Assembly (NCBI GenBank): GCA_947478465.1
Contig: CANJWH010000013.1
Coordinates: 1 to 61,290 of the forward strand
From: Bacteroidota bacterium
GTDB taxonomy: Bacteria > Bacteroidota > Bacteroidia > SXHM01
Length of the DNA stretch: 61,290 nucleotides
Direction: 5' to 3'
Part shown: piece by piece, positions 1-7,757 of the stretch
Numbering within the stretch: the first letter of the stretch is position 1
Layout of the letters: the number at the start of each line of letters is the position of its first letter
The notes under the pieces: generated by a model
Databases searched by the model: none
The model's input: only the letters and a program-made list of their open reading frames with translations
Told to the model about the DNA's origin: nothing
Made by a program: the position numbers and the translations under genes

Positions 1-2
1 AC

Positions 3-1175
3 CGTTATTTCCTTTCAGCGGGCTTATCAGTTGGTGTTCCGCTGCCGCTGGGTACCGGAGCCGATAAAAAAGCTGTTGCAGCGCAGGCTGATTTAATGCG
101 CTTTGATCAGAGAAATTCATCAGAACAACAGAATGTTGATTTGCTCAACACCGTTTATGAATACCGTTATAAATTAAAGCAGTACAATAATTTTGCTGAA
201 AAACATAAGAAGTATGAGGAGTTGCTGCGCATAGAACGTGTAAAAGAAAAGCTGCAATACTTTGAGTTTAACCCTATCTCGGCTTTAAACCTGCTTGACG
301 ATATGCTTTCCATAGAAGTGGAAATGCTGGATCTGCAACAGGAAATGTATCTGAGCCTGCTTGATATCGTAACCAAAACTCCGGGCACCGAAGCCATTAA
401 CGTTATTCAGCCAATAGCAAATGCTCAAACGAAAGAAAACAATAGCCAACCCTCAAGCCTTGTGAACGAAAAACTGGATAAAGCAATGTACATCTGGAGC
501 GAATCCCTTGCCAACCGCACCGATGCCTATATTGAAGAATACCTGAACCTTAACAATATTAAAACAGCGGTTATCAGCACCGGTAAAACCGATAAAGCCA
601 AAGCAGCTAAACTATTCAGCGTGTTGAAGGCAAGCGGTATCTCGGTTGAACTGATGATAGGCAGCAACAAACTTCTTTTCAATGCAAACCCTGCAGCGTA
701 TTTAGATTCGGCAACAGCAGGCCTTAACTGGTCTGACATTTCAGCATTACATCTGGATGTTGAGCCTCAGGCACTGGATAACTGGGAGAAAGACAAAACC
801 AGTCTGCTTGAAAAATATGTAAACCTGGTTAAGCAGGCTCAGGCTTATTGCAAATCTAAAAATGTAAAACTGAGTGTATCTGTTCCGGTTTTTTATCCCG
901 AAACTACTCTTACCGAAATTTATGCAGCCTGCGACAAGGTTTACATAATGGCTTATGAGCATACCGATGCATTCTTTATTATGAAAAAAGTAAAAGAAGA
1001 ACTGGCTATCAGTCAGGAAAAAACGGTAATTGCCCTGCGCGCCAAAGACTTTGGAACACGCAGCGAATTTGAGAAATTTTTAAATGAACTGAGCGTGGCA
1101 TTGAATACCAAAACATTTGCTCTCCACGATCTGGAAACATTTACAAAGCTTGACGAATTAAACTCCGGAAAATAA
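3..1175 (+). CDS. TolC-like outer-membrane protein fused to a glycosidase-like TIM barrel (5' partial)
   Basis: The reading frame is open from the left edge, so the true start lies outside the window; the first ATG at 96 is internal. The first visible residues form an amphipathic strand (GLSVGVPLPLG) followed by long helices, which resembles the second half of a TolC-family outer-membrane factor (barrel strand, then coiled-coil hairpin). After a linker at roughly residue 105-125 from the ATG at 96, a different domain begins. Strands such as ISALHLDVEP and DKVYIMAY look like strands 4 and 6 of a GH18-type (beta/alpha)8 barrel, with D221 and E223 in the position of catalytic acids. The gene precedes a HlyD-like adaptor by 24 bases and is the first visible gene of an exopolysaccharide gene run. 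The barrel could bind or trim the exported glycan. The TolC half is judged by pattern only and the fusion by the continuous frame; activity is inferred. Confidence 0.65.
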   Translation, partial: RYFLSAGLSVGVPLPLGTGADKKAVAAQADLMRFDQRNSSEQQNVDLLNTVYEYRYKLKQYNNFAEKHKKYEELLRIERVKEKLQYFEFNPISALNLLDDMLSIEVEMLDLQQEMYLSLLDIVTKTPGTEAINVIQPIANAQTKENNSQPSSLVNEKLDKAMYIWSESLANRTDAYIEEYLNLNNIKTAVISTGKTDKAKAAKLFSVLKASGISVELMIGSNKLLFNANPAAYLDSATAGLNWSDISALHLDVEPQALDNWEKDKTSLLEKYVNLVKQAQAYCKSKNVKLSVSVPVFYPETTLTEIYAACDKVYIMAYEHTDAFFIMKKVKEELAISQEKTVIALRAKDFGTRSEFEKFLNELSVALNTKTFALHDLETFTKLDELNSGK

Positions 1176-1199
1176 TTAATAAACTAAAAACCAAAAGTC

Positions 1200-2288
1200 T
1201 TGAATAGTATAGATTTTAAACAAAAAACCTCAGTTATCAGGGTGCTGAGTGACGAGAACGGTCGAAAAAGCTTCAACTGGGATCGTGTCATTTACATTGT
1301 GTTCCTTATCCTGTTGTTCGGCTTTTTAGCATATTATGCCTTCAACAAAATATTCTTTATCAAAGCCCAGGGACAGGTATCCTTTGAAAACATTGATATC
1401 CGCATTCCTGATGATTGCAGAATTCTGGAATATCAGGTTGCTGAGGATGATTCGGTAAACATAGGCGATTCATTGTTTATCTATTCGCTGGATGATGATA
1501 ATCTTAATGTGGGGGGAAATACTCTTGTGGTTGCTCAATCAGAAGAGACAGGTTTTAGTAATCAGCTTACCTGGATTGACAGAGAGAAGTTTACGTTGGA
1601 GAAGAAAATTGCAATGAACAACATTGATAAAGTTCGCGCAAAAGAATTACAGAAAAGTTTTGAAAACGAATTACAGCATTTTGAAAATGCCATCATTCTT
1701 GACGTGCTGCCAACCGACAGATATGAATATGCTAAAAGCGAGATACTGCGTCTTAAAACAGAAATAGCAAAGCTTGAATCAGAGAACAGACAGAATAATG
1801 CCTACATAGCTGAACTGAATGAACTTGCAGAAAAGCCTGTTGTAAAACAGATGGGTGCATCATCTTCGGGAAGCGGAAATGGTGGAGACGGAGAAACTAT
1901 ATTACCCCAGGTTTTTTATTCACCTATAAGCGGCAACGTAACAAGACTTTTTACTCACCAGTTTGAAGTAGCCCTTAAGCAAGATGTTATCATGTCTATT
2001 CACAGCGACCGCCCTATGTATATTAAGGCATTCTTTGAGCAAGAGGACATAGCATTTTTCAATGAAGGTGATATCGTTAATATTAAATTCCCTGATGGCA
2101 GAAGCAGCAAAGGTTTTGTAAAACGCTTCAATTACTCAACCTTCCAACTGCCAACAGAATTTCAAAAACGCTACGAGCCAACAACACGCACCGTGGCAGC
2201 TGATATTTTCCCTGTCAGCAAGGACGACTATGCACTTTGGAGAGGCTTTTATAAAATGAGCGTTACCATTACAAAATATAAATACTGA
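1200..2288 (+). CDS. HlyD-like membrane fusion (periplasmic adaptor) protein
   Basis: A short cytoplasmic tail is followed by one transmembrane helix at about residues 29-51 and a periplasmic part with a lipoyl-like half motif (DIRIPDDCRI), a coiled-coil hairpin at about residues 125-215, a glycine/serine-rich linker, the second lipoyl half (SPISGNVTRLF) and a beta-barrel segment ending near the C terminus. This is the layout of HlyD/AcrA adaptors. The most upstream start in frame is TTG at 1200; a stop lies at 1185-1187 and no ATG occurs nearby, so TTG is the likely initiator. It sits between a TolC-like gene and a GT2 synthase with no ABC, RND or MFS pump visible, so it probably couples the synthase to the outer-membrane channel, as Alg44 does for alginate. 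Family confidence is high; the polysaccharide role rests on context. Confidence 0.75.
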   Translation: MNSIDFKQKTSVIRVLSDENGRKSFNWDRVIYIVFLILLFGFLAYYAFNKIFFIKAQGQVSFENIDIRIPDDCRILEYQVAEDDSVNIGDSLFIYSLDDDNLNVGGNTLVVAQSEETGFSNQLTWIDREKFTLEKKIAMNNIDKVRAKELQKSFENELQHFENAIILDVLPTDRYEYAKSEILRLKTEIAKLESENRQNNAYIAELNELAEKPVVKQMGASSSGSGNGGDGETILPQVFYSPISGNVTRLFTHQFEVALKQDVIMSIHSDRPMYIKAFFEQEDIAFFNEGDIVNIKFPDGRSSKGFVKRFNYSTFQLPTEFQKRYEPTTRTVAADIFPVSKDDYALWRGFYKMSVTITKYKY

Positions 2289-2296
2289 AAAAGGAA

Positions 2297-3733
2297 ATGG
2301 CAATGAATACATCAACCGAAAACATAAAAGTAGTTGACCATAAAATCAACTACAACAATCTTGTCTTTTACGTAATAGACACTACCAACAGCATCCTGAA
2401 TATTGACCATACCATGGGTTACGATGCTCTTATTCTGGATGCATCTGATCCGGAGTATGCACGTATTGTGTTGAAAAAAATACGTTCGCATTACAATCCT
2501 GAGTTTTACCTCAAGCCTGTGTTTTTGCTTAATTTCAAAGAAACAAAAGACCCCTTGTTGAATAACATGCACGATGGGTTAATGACTTCTTATGATCAGG
2601 TGGTGACTATGTCTGAAACAGCAAAACGTATTTTCTTAAAAACTACTCAGCTTGATAATCAGCTTATTCCTTCTTTTGAAGGACAGACAGTAAAGAAGGT
2701 TTTGAATTACATGTACACCCGCGATATTCGTACACTGAAACCTATTGTTGATTTGAATTCAAGTATCGGTTATACTTATCCTGAATTGTCAATCAATTTT
2801 ACAAATACTGAAGAGCCGCAGGTACTTGAAATACTGGAATGGGCAGATCGCGAAGGTCTTATCTGGCCTGATTTTTACGAGCGTGTTTACCTGTGTAATA
2901 ATTGCAACAGCGGTGCTTTAAGCTATCGCGAGGTTTGTCCGCATTGTAACTCATCCAATTCAAAATCAGAAGATCTGGTTCACCATTTTCCGTGTGCCTA
3001 TATCGGACCAATTTCTGATTTTCAAAACAATATTGATAATTCACTCAACTGTCCAAAGTGTAACAAAACACTTCGCCACATTGGTATCGATTATGATAAA
3101 CCATCTGTAATTCACCATTGCAACAACTGCGACCAGAATTATCAGGATGCTTTTATTAAATCTAAATGCCTGTCTTGTGAAGATGACATTGATGTAAAAT
3201 ACCTTGTTCCAAGAACTGTAAATATTTACAAACTGACCAGAAAAGGACGTTCTGCTGCAACCAGCGGATTCCTTTCTTCAAGTCAGGAGGTAGATGATAT
3301 TTTTGGTACAATCAATATGCAGACATTGAAAATTATGCTGCATTATGAATTGGAAAAAGTAAAAGAATCACCTGCTCAAAAAACATCAATAGCGCTGGTT
3401 CATCTGGAGAACGTTTTTGAACTGTACAACAAAATTGGTAAAAAAGGAGAACGCAAACTACTTGAAGAGTTGGTAGCAGTTGTGAGAGAGAATATTAAAT
3501 CTTCTGATGTTATCGCTTTTGAAAGTTCGTCAACGCTTTACCTGATGCTTACTAATACAGCTTCAGAAAATGCTGAACAGAAATTGAAAAACCTGAGCGC
3601 TCTTACCGAAAACCTGATTAAGAAAAATTTTAACGGCTTTAAAGCAAATCTGCTTCATAAAGTTAAAATGCTTGACACCGATAAAAAGGCAGAGGTTCAG
3701 TTACAGGAACTTTCAAAAGACTTTTTTGCATAA
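2297..3733 (+). CDS. Regulatory protein: receiver-like N domain, zinc-ribbon CxxC region, degenerate GGDEF domain
   Basis: The 478-residue protein has no signal peptide or membrane helix and should be cytoplasmic. Residues 10-115 look like a diverged receiver domain (LVFYVID, YDALILDA). Residues 198-297 carry five CxxC pairs (C200/C203, C214/C217, C252/C255, C275/C278, C291/C294) plus C233, typical of zinc ribbons and resembling the TackOD1 output domain described next to receiver domains. Residues 340-478 match a GGDEF fold (LKIMLHYELEKVKES, SDVIAF, LYLMLTNT), but the GGDEF signature is replaced by ESSST at 409-413 and the I-site RxxD by KSSD at 401-404, so it should not make c-di-GMP. A ligand-sensing or scaffolding role like PelD is plausible. 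ATG codons at 2297 and 2303 compete; an AGGA at 2292-2295 is better spaced for 2303. Its stop overlaps the synthase start (TAATG), which implies coupled translation. Confidence 0.7.
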   Translation: MAMNTSTENIKVVDHKINYNNLVFYVIDTTNSILNIDHTMGYDALILDASDPEYARIVLKKIRSHYNPEFYLKPVFLLNFKETKDPLLNNMHDGLMTSYDQVVTMSETAKRIFLKTTQLDNQLIPSFEGQTVKKVLNYMYTRDIRTLKPIVDLNSSIGYTYPELSINFTNTEEPQVLEILEWADREGLIWPDFYERVYLCNNCNSGALSYREVCPHCNSSNSKSEDLVHHFPCAYIGPISDFQNNIDNSLNCPKCNKTLRHIGIDYDKPSVIHHCNNCDQNYQDAFIKSKCLSCEDDIDVKYLVPRTVNIYKLTRKGRSAATSGFLSSSQEVDDIFGTINMQTLKIMLHYELEKVKESPAQKTSIALVHLENVFELYNKIGKKGERKLLEELVAVVRENIKSSDVIAFESSSTLYLMLTNTASENAEQKLKNLSALTENLIKKNFNGFKANLLHKVKMLDTDKKAEVQLQELSKDFFA

Positions 3734-5040
3734 TGGATTATTTGGATGAATTCTTTAATTACATTTCATCTGTAAGTCCGGCTAAATTAGTTCGGGTATT
3801 CTGGTTTTTCTTCTTTTTTGAATTTGTCCGTTTCTTTCTTGTCGATTTTACAACAGTATTATTGTGGAAATTAACTGCAGTATTCCGCAAGCAAAGAGTT
3901 AGAGAAGGTCGCAACCTTTTCTGGGCTGAAAAACCTCTTATTTCTATTATTGTTCCCGGAAAAAATGAGGGGAAGCATATTTTTAAACTGGCCAATTCTC
4001 TTAAAGAGCAGACCTATCAGAACTTTGAACTTATTGTTATTGATGATGGCTCTGATGATGAAACCCGTACTATTTGCAACAGCTTAAAAAAGAACGGGCT
4101 TATTGATATTTTTCTTAGCAATGATGTGCGCGGAGGAAAAGCATCTGCTGCAAATCTTGGATTGCGTTACTCTTCAGGAAAATATATCATCCATATGGAT
4201 GCCGATTGCTCCTACGACAGGGATGCAGTAGAAAATATTATTGTGCCTTTTTATTACGATGAAAAATTAGGTGCTGTTGGTGGCGATGTTCAGGTTCGTA
4301 ACTACAGAGAAAGTTTATGTGCTTCACTTCAGGCAATTGAATACACCGATACTATTTCAATCGGAAGGATTTCGCAAAGCCAGTTGGGTATTTACAGGAT
4401 TATTTCAGGTGCATTTGGTGCATTTAAAAAAGACGCTCTTGACAGTGTAGGAGGGTGGGATATAGGTCCGGGACTTGATGGAGATATTACTGTTAAAGTC
4501 CGTAAAATGGGTTATGAAATCCATTTTGAACCAACAGCTATTTGTCAAACCAATGTTCCGGTAACATTTAAAGCATTGATTAAACAAAGATTGCGTTGGG
4601 ATAAATCACTGATCCGTTTTCGTTTAAGGAAGCACAGAGATGTATTCTATCCCAATGAATCATTCCGTATATCCAATTTTGTATCGTTTGTTGAAAATAT
4701 CACCTACAGTTTAGTACTTAACTTTAAATGGTATTTCTATTTAATCGATATGGTTCTGAATTTTACTTCGCGGTTGATATTTATCATTCCGATGAATTTT
4801 ATTCTTTACACCATCAATAACTATTTTAAGTTCATTGTATTTTCATTGTTCCGCCAACGAAAAAATGTAAAAGCTGAATACTTTATGCTCTACATGCCTT
4901 TGATGGCACTGTATTTTGGTTATTTCTTGCGTTTAGTAAGAACCTATGCTTACCTTCAGGAATTAATTTTCAGAAGATCTTATGAAGATAGCTGGAACCC
5001 TGAAAAGTCTTCGAGACAGGCAAAATCTTTAAAATTATAG
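3733..5040 (+). CDS. Membrane-bound GT2 processive polysaccharide synthase
   Basis: An N-terminal membrane segment (about residues 18-50) precedes a GT-A domain, and hydrophobic helices follow from about residue 310 to 410. All marks of a processive beta-glycosyltransferase are present: DD at 104-105 in IDDGSDD, DxD at 156-158 in HMDADC, an acidic GLDGDIT at 247-253 in the position of the TED/catalytic base motif, and QRLRW at 285-289 (QxxRW). This places it with the BcsA, PgaC and hyaluronan synthase-like enzymes that polymerise and translocate a glycan across the inner membrane from a nucleotide sugar. The substrate cannot be read from the sequence; the deacetylase at 7758-9884 suggests an N-acetylated sugar, as an inference. 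No PilZ domain is visible, so regulation may come through the degenerate-GGDEF protein encoded immediately upstream with a one-base overlap. Confidence 0.85.
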   Translation: MDYLDEFFNYISSVSPAKLVRVFWFFFFFEFVRFFLVDFTTVLLWKLTAVFRKQRVREGRNLFWAEKPLISIIVPGKNEGKHIFKLANSLKEQTYQNFELIVIDDGSDDETRTICNSLKKNGLIDIFLSNDVRGGKASAANLGLRYSSGKYIIHMDADCSYDRDAVENIIVPFYYDEKLGAVGGDVQVRNYRESLCASLQAIEYTDTISIGRISQSQLGIYRIISGAFGAFKKDALDSVGGWDIGPGLDGDITVKVRKMGYEIHFEPTAICQTNVPVTFKALIKQRLRWDKSLIRFRLRKHRDVFYPNESFRISNFVSFVENITYSLVLNFKWYFYLIDMVLNFTSRLIFIIPMNFILYTINNYFKFIVFSLFRQRKNVKAEYFMLYMPLMALYFGYFLRLVRTYAYLQELIFRRSYEDSWNPEKSSRQAKSLKL

Positions 5041-5082
5041 AACAAAAAAATTCTTCATTCGTATTGTGGTCTTTATAAGCGA

Positions 5083-7731
5083 ATGTTATTTAGGGTTTTT
5101 CCATTATTTTTTGTATTTATCTCTGCTCTTGCAAATGCACAGACCTTAAATGCTTTGCAGCTTTCATCACCTGCAGGATTTTATGCTGATTCAATTTATG
5201 TTACAATTTCATCTATAGATGATAACGTTGCAATCCGTTATACACTTAACGGTGATGAGCCTACTGAATCATCACAACTCTATACAGATTCAATTTTAAT
5301 TAAAAGCAGAATAGGGGAATTGGATAATTATTCAACCATTCCAACTAATCCGGGTTTTAATTACCCAATCAACGGCTATGATTCAATAAAAGCAAACACC
5401 CGTGGATGGTTGCCACCTTATACAGAGACATATAAATCAACGGTTTTAAAAGCCAAGGCATTTGGAAATGGTAATCTTTCAAGCCCTACAGTTGTTGCCA
5501 CTTATTTTATTGATCCGCTAATGAGCAGCAGGTTCTCTCTTCCTGTTCTTTCTTTAACAACAGATAGTGTGAATCTTTTTTCAAATGAAACAGGAATTTA
5601 TGTTTACGGTAATGACACAATTGAAGGTGGAAATTATAATATGCCAGATGCAGAAAGAGAAGTTCACATAGAGTTTTTCGAATCGGATGGCACGCTTGGT
5701 TTTTCACAAAATTGTGGAATTATTAATCATGGAGGTGGCGGGAAGCTTGCTCCTCAGAAATCATTTAAAGTTGTTGCGCGGTCATCCTATGGTTCTAATT
5801 CATTTGATTACCCATTGTTTACTGATAAGAACACCAATGAATTCAAGAGTTTTTTATTGCGAAACGGAGGGCATAGGCCGGATTGCTATCCAAGAGATGA
5901 CCTTGCAGGTCAAATTGTGAAGAATATGAATTTTGAAGTTCAGTACACACGTCATGTTATCGTTTTTATAAATGGCGAATATTGGGGAATACAAAGCATT
6001 AAAGACATTTTTGATGAACATTATCTGCAAAATAAGTACAATGTCAGCGATGCAGATGTGGCGGTGCTTGTTTATGACGCTATAGTTGATGATGGTTTGC
6101 CTACTGATAATCAGCATTATTTAAACATGCGGAGTTTTGCAGTTAATAATGATATGACTGATACAAATAATTACAATTACATCAACACCCAGATGGATAT
6201 TGAAAATTTTGTGGATTATCAGACATCTGAAATTTATTTTGGTAATGGCGACTGGCCTCATAACAATATAAAATTCTGGCGTAAGCGTATTCCTTCTTTT
6301 AATCCTGTTGCCGGTGTAAATCTTGATGGCCGTTGGCGCTGGATGATGTATGACCTTGATGCAGGTTTTGGAGGTGATTGTACAGGAATTTATTATGCAT
6401 ATAATTCATTATCTAAAGCAGTATCTCCTTCTACGGGGAATTACACACTTCTTCTTCGTTCACTTTTGGTAAGTAATAAATTCAATAATTTATTTATAAA
6501 CCGTTGCGCAGACCTTCTTAATACCGAGTTTCTTCCGTCAAGAGTTTCGGGTATTGCTGCCGGTACAAACAATGAAATTACTCCTGAAATGATGGAACAC
6601 GTAAACCGCTGGAAGTATCCTTCTGTTTCAACTAATCTTGCGAACAGAGCTTTAGAGGTACCTTCACTAACCAAATGGAATTCTATAAATAGCGGTCTTC
6701 AAACATTTATTAGCAGAAGGCCATCAAAAATACGTCAGCATTATATGGCTTATTTTTCATTGCCAGATACTGTTAATGTTTCTGTTAACGTTTCTGATAC
6801 TGCAGCGGGTAGAGTAAAATTCAGTACGCTTATTATTGATGAGAATACTGTTGGTATAACCGGCCCGGCTTACCCATGGACAGGAAAATATTTTACAACT
6901 ATTGAAATTCCGATTAAGGCAATGGCCAGACCGGGATACCGTTTTGTAAACTGGCTTAATACAAGTATTACAAATCCTGATACTGTTGTTGTTGTAAATG
7001 CCGACACTTCATTTACAGCTGTTTTTGAAGTTGACCCCAATTTTATTCCTTTTCATCATCTGTATATTAATGAACTGTCAGCTTCCAACACAAATAATGT
7101 AGCTGATGAATACAATGAATATGATGACTGGTTTGAAATATACAACCCTAATAATTTTGCCGTAGATTTAGATGGATATTATGTAACCGATTCCTTAAAT
7201 AATAAAACCAAATACAGGTTTGCAAGCGGAAACAGCAGAACCATTATTCCTGCAAACGGATTTATTATGATATGGGCAGATGAACAAAATCCGCAAGGTG
7301 TTTTGCATTCAACCTTTAAGTTGAATTCTGCCGGTGAGGAACTAGCACTTATTTTGCCTGATGGACATACTGTAGTAGATTCAGTTGTTTTATGGCCACA
7401 ATTAACTACCGATCACTCATGGGGAAGACAAACAGATGGAGACGAGACATGGTTTGATTTCAACTATACTACCCCGGGATTTTCAAATAATCAAACAGTA
7501 GGAATTGATGCGCCAATATCTGCTCTTGCATTTGCAGTATACCCTAACCCTGCAAAGAATACCGAGCAAATTTATTTTAATAAAGTTGTTTCTGTATTTA
7601 TTTACGATGCATTGGGACAAGAGATTTCTTCATCTATGAATATTCAGTCTTTTAATATATCCGCATTAAACTCGGGAGTTTATTTTATTAAAACAAATAC
7701 AGGAGAACTACTTAAATTTGTTAAGTTATAA
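5083..7731 (+). CDS. Secreted CotH-family protein with lamin-tail domain and T9SS type A signal
   Basis: A signal peptide (cleavage near ANAQ, residue 20) is followed by a chitobiase-C-like segment (YTLNGDEPTESSQLY, residues 53-67), a CotH kinase-like domain (about 150-540), a stretch like the bacterial InlB-type repeat (about 580-655), a lamin tail domain (INELSASN to about 800) and a T9SS type A tail with YPNP near residue 820. CotH landmarks are QKSFKV at 225-230, GEYWGIQ at 298-304, NGDWPHNNIKFWR at 388-400 and RWMMYDLDAGF near 419-429. CotH proteins of Bacillus are atypical secreted protein kinases. Here the protein should be exported by T9SS to the cell surface, where it might phosphorylate or organise matrix components. 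It lies 42 bases after the GT2 gene on the same strand, so co-expression is likely. Family assignment is firm; kinase activity and partner are unknown. Confidence 0.85.
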   Translation: MLFRVFPLFFVFISALANAQTLNALQLSSPAGFYADSIYVTISSIDDNVAIRYTLNGDEPTESSQLYTDSILIKSRIGELDNYSTIPTNPGFNYPINGYDSIKANTRGWLPPYTETYKSTVLKAKAFGNGNLSSPTVVATYFIDPLMSSRFSLPVLSLTTDSVNLFSNETGIYVYGNDTIEGGNYNMPDAEREVHIEFFESDGTLGFSQNCGIINHGGGGKLAPQKSFKVVARSSYGSNSFDYPLFTDKNTNEFKSFLLRNGGHRPDCYPRDDLAGQIVKNMNFEVQYTRHVIVFINGEYWGIQSIKDIFDEHYLQNKYNVSDADVAVLVYDAIVDDGLPTDNQHYLNMRSFAVNNDMTDTNNYNYINTQMDIENFVDYQTSEIYFGNGDWPHNNIKFWRKRIPSFNPVAGVNLDGRWRWMMYDLDAGFGGDCTGIYYAYNSLSKAVSPSTGNYTLLLRSLLVSNKFNNLFINRCADLLNTEFLPSRVSGIAAGTNNEITPEMMEHVNRWKYPSVSTNLANRALEVPSLTKWNSINSGLQTFISRRPSKIRQHYMAYFSLPDTVNVSVNVSDTAAGRVKFSTLIIDENTVGITGPAYPWTGKYFTTIEIPIKAMARPGYRFVNWLNTSITNPDTVVVVNADTSFTAVFEVDPNFIPFHHLYINELSASNTNNVADEYNEYDDWFEIYNPNNFAVDLDGYYVTDSLNNKTKYRFASGNSRTIIPANGFIMIWADEQNPQGVLHSTFKLNSAGEELALILPDGHTVVDSVVLWPQLTTDHSWGRQTDGDETWFDFNYTTPGFSNNQTVGIDAPISALAFAVYPNPAKNTEQIYFNKVVSVFIYDALGQEISSSMNIQSFNISALNSGVYFIKTNTGELLKFVKL

Positions 7732-7757
7732 TTATATGCATCTCCCTGTTCTTCGCC

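Noticed and set aside
2297-3733. Active diguanylate cyclase
   Set aside because: The GGDEF signature is replaced by ESSST, so catalytic residues are absent.
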